A stretch of DNA of 57,697 nt, from NCBI GenBank assembly GCA_947466515.1, contig CANIEM010000006.1, forward strand, positions 1 through 57,697, read 5' to 3'. The notes below the pieces were generated by a model. The model was not told where the DNA came from. It saw only the letters and a program-made list of their open reading frames with translations, and did not search any database. Shown here in pieces: positions 57,692 to 57,697 of this stretch. This DNA is from Verrucomicrobia subdivision 6 bacterium (lineage in GTDB: Bacteria; Verrucomicrobiota; Verrucomicrobiia; Methylacidiphilales; Verrucolacustridaceae). Positions within the stretch are counted from its first letter, which is position 1. Each line of letters starts with the position of its first letter. The translations under genes were made by a program, and so were the position numbers.

Positions 57692-57697
57692 CGGGCG

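Overview
The window comes from a Gram-negative bacterium, most likely a member of the Verrucomicrobiota or a related PVC lineage. This is inferred from a secreted beta-barrel-like porin, MsbA- and GT61/FkbM-rich surface-glycan genes, frequent TTG starts, and the housekeeping order rpoN / two ABC-2 permeases / hisC-tyrA-aroA-cmk-plsC. No 16S rRNA or ribosomal protein gene is present to settle it.

Region 1 (1-2388): the start of a porin-like gene on the minus strand, then a tRNA-Ser(GGA) gene followed on the same strand by four 76-nt tRNA-like tandem repeats that carry the 3' end of the tRNA. A family 2 glycosyltransferase and a 685-base gene-free stretch come next. That stretch ends in a site resembling the ops pause element (RfaH/NusG-paralog antitermination), 40 bases before the first polysaccharide gene.

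Region 2 (2389-22824): a 20-kb one-directional locus of mostly overlapping genes for unusual acidic amino sugars. It holds a pseudaminic acid pathway (pseB, pseC, pseF, methyltransferase, small protein, pseH-like, pseI; no recognisable pseG), then an oxidoreductase/aminotransferase/acetyltransferase set. Next come three PP-loop N-acetyl-sugar amidotransferases of the WbpG/PseA family with two HisH/HisF pairs, and then a WbpB/WbpD/WbpE-like triad for 2,3-diacetamido uronic acids. Both HisF proteins have lost the catalytic Asp11 of true HisF, so they probably deliver ammonia for converting acetamido to acetamidino groups.

Region 3 (22799-34631): glycosyltransferases (GT61, GT4, GT2, GT10-like), FkbM and C-methyltransferases, a further oxidoreductase and an MsbA-type exporter. 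No Wzx, Wzy, Wzm or Wzt is visible. Region 4 (34685-39010): a membrane protein, a membrane-anchored binding protein, a HicAB module whose toxin is broken, an intact-looking RelE/ParE-type pair, a short-chain dehydrogenase and palindromic repeats.

Region 5 (39011-57697): more housekeeping content, with the top strand very G-rich whichever way genes point. It contains queE-queC with an HTH-metallo-beta-lactamase protein, pgsA, a probable acetylpolyamine/omega-amine catabolic set (aldehyde dehydrogenase, histone-deacetylase-family amidohydrolase, GNAT protein, alanine dehydrogenase, divergent class III aminotransferase), then plsC-cmk-aroA-tyrA-hisC, a PurE-like relic, two ABC-2 permeases, rpoN, a YycJ-like hydrolase and tRNA-Gly(GCC).
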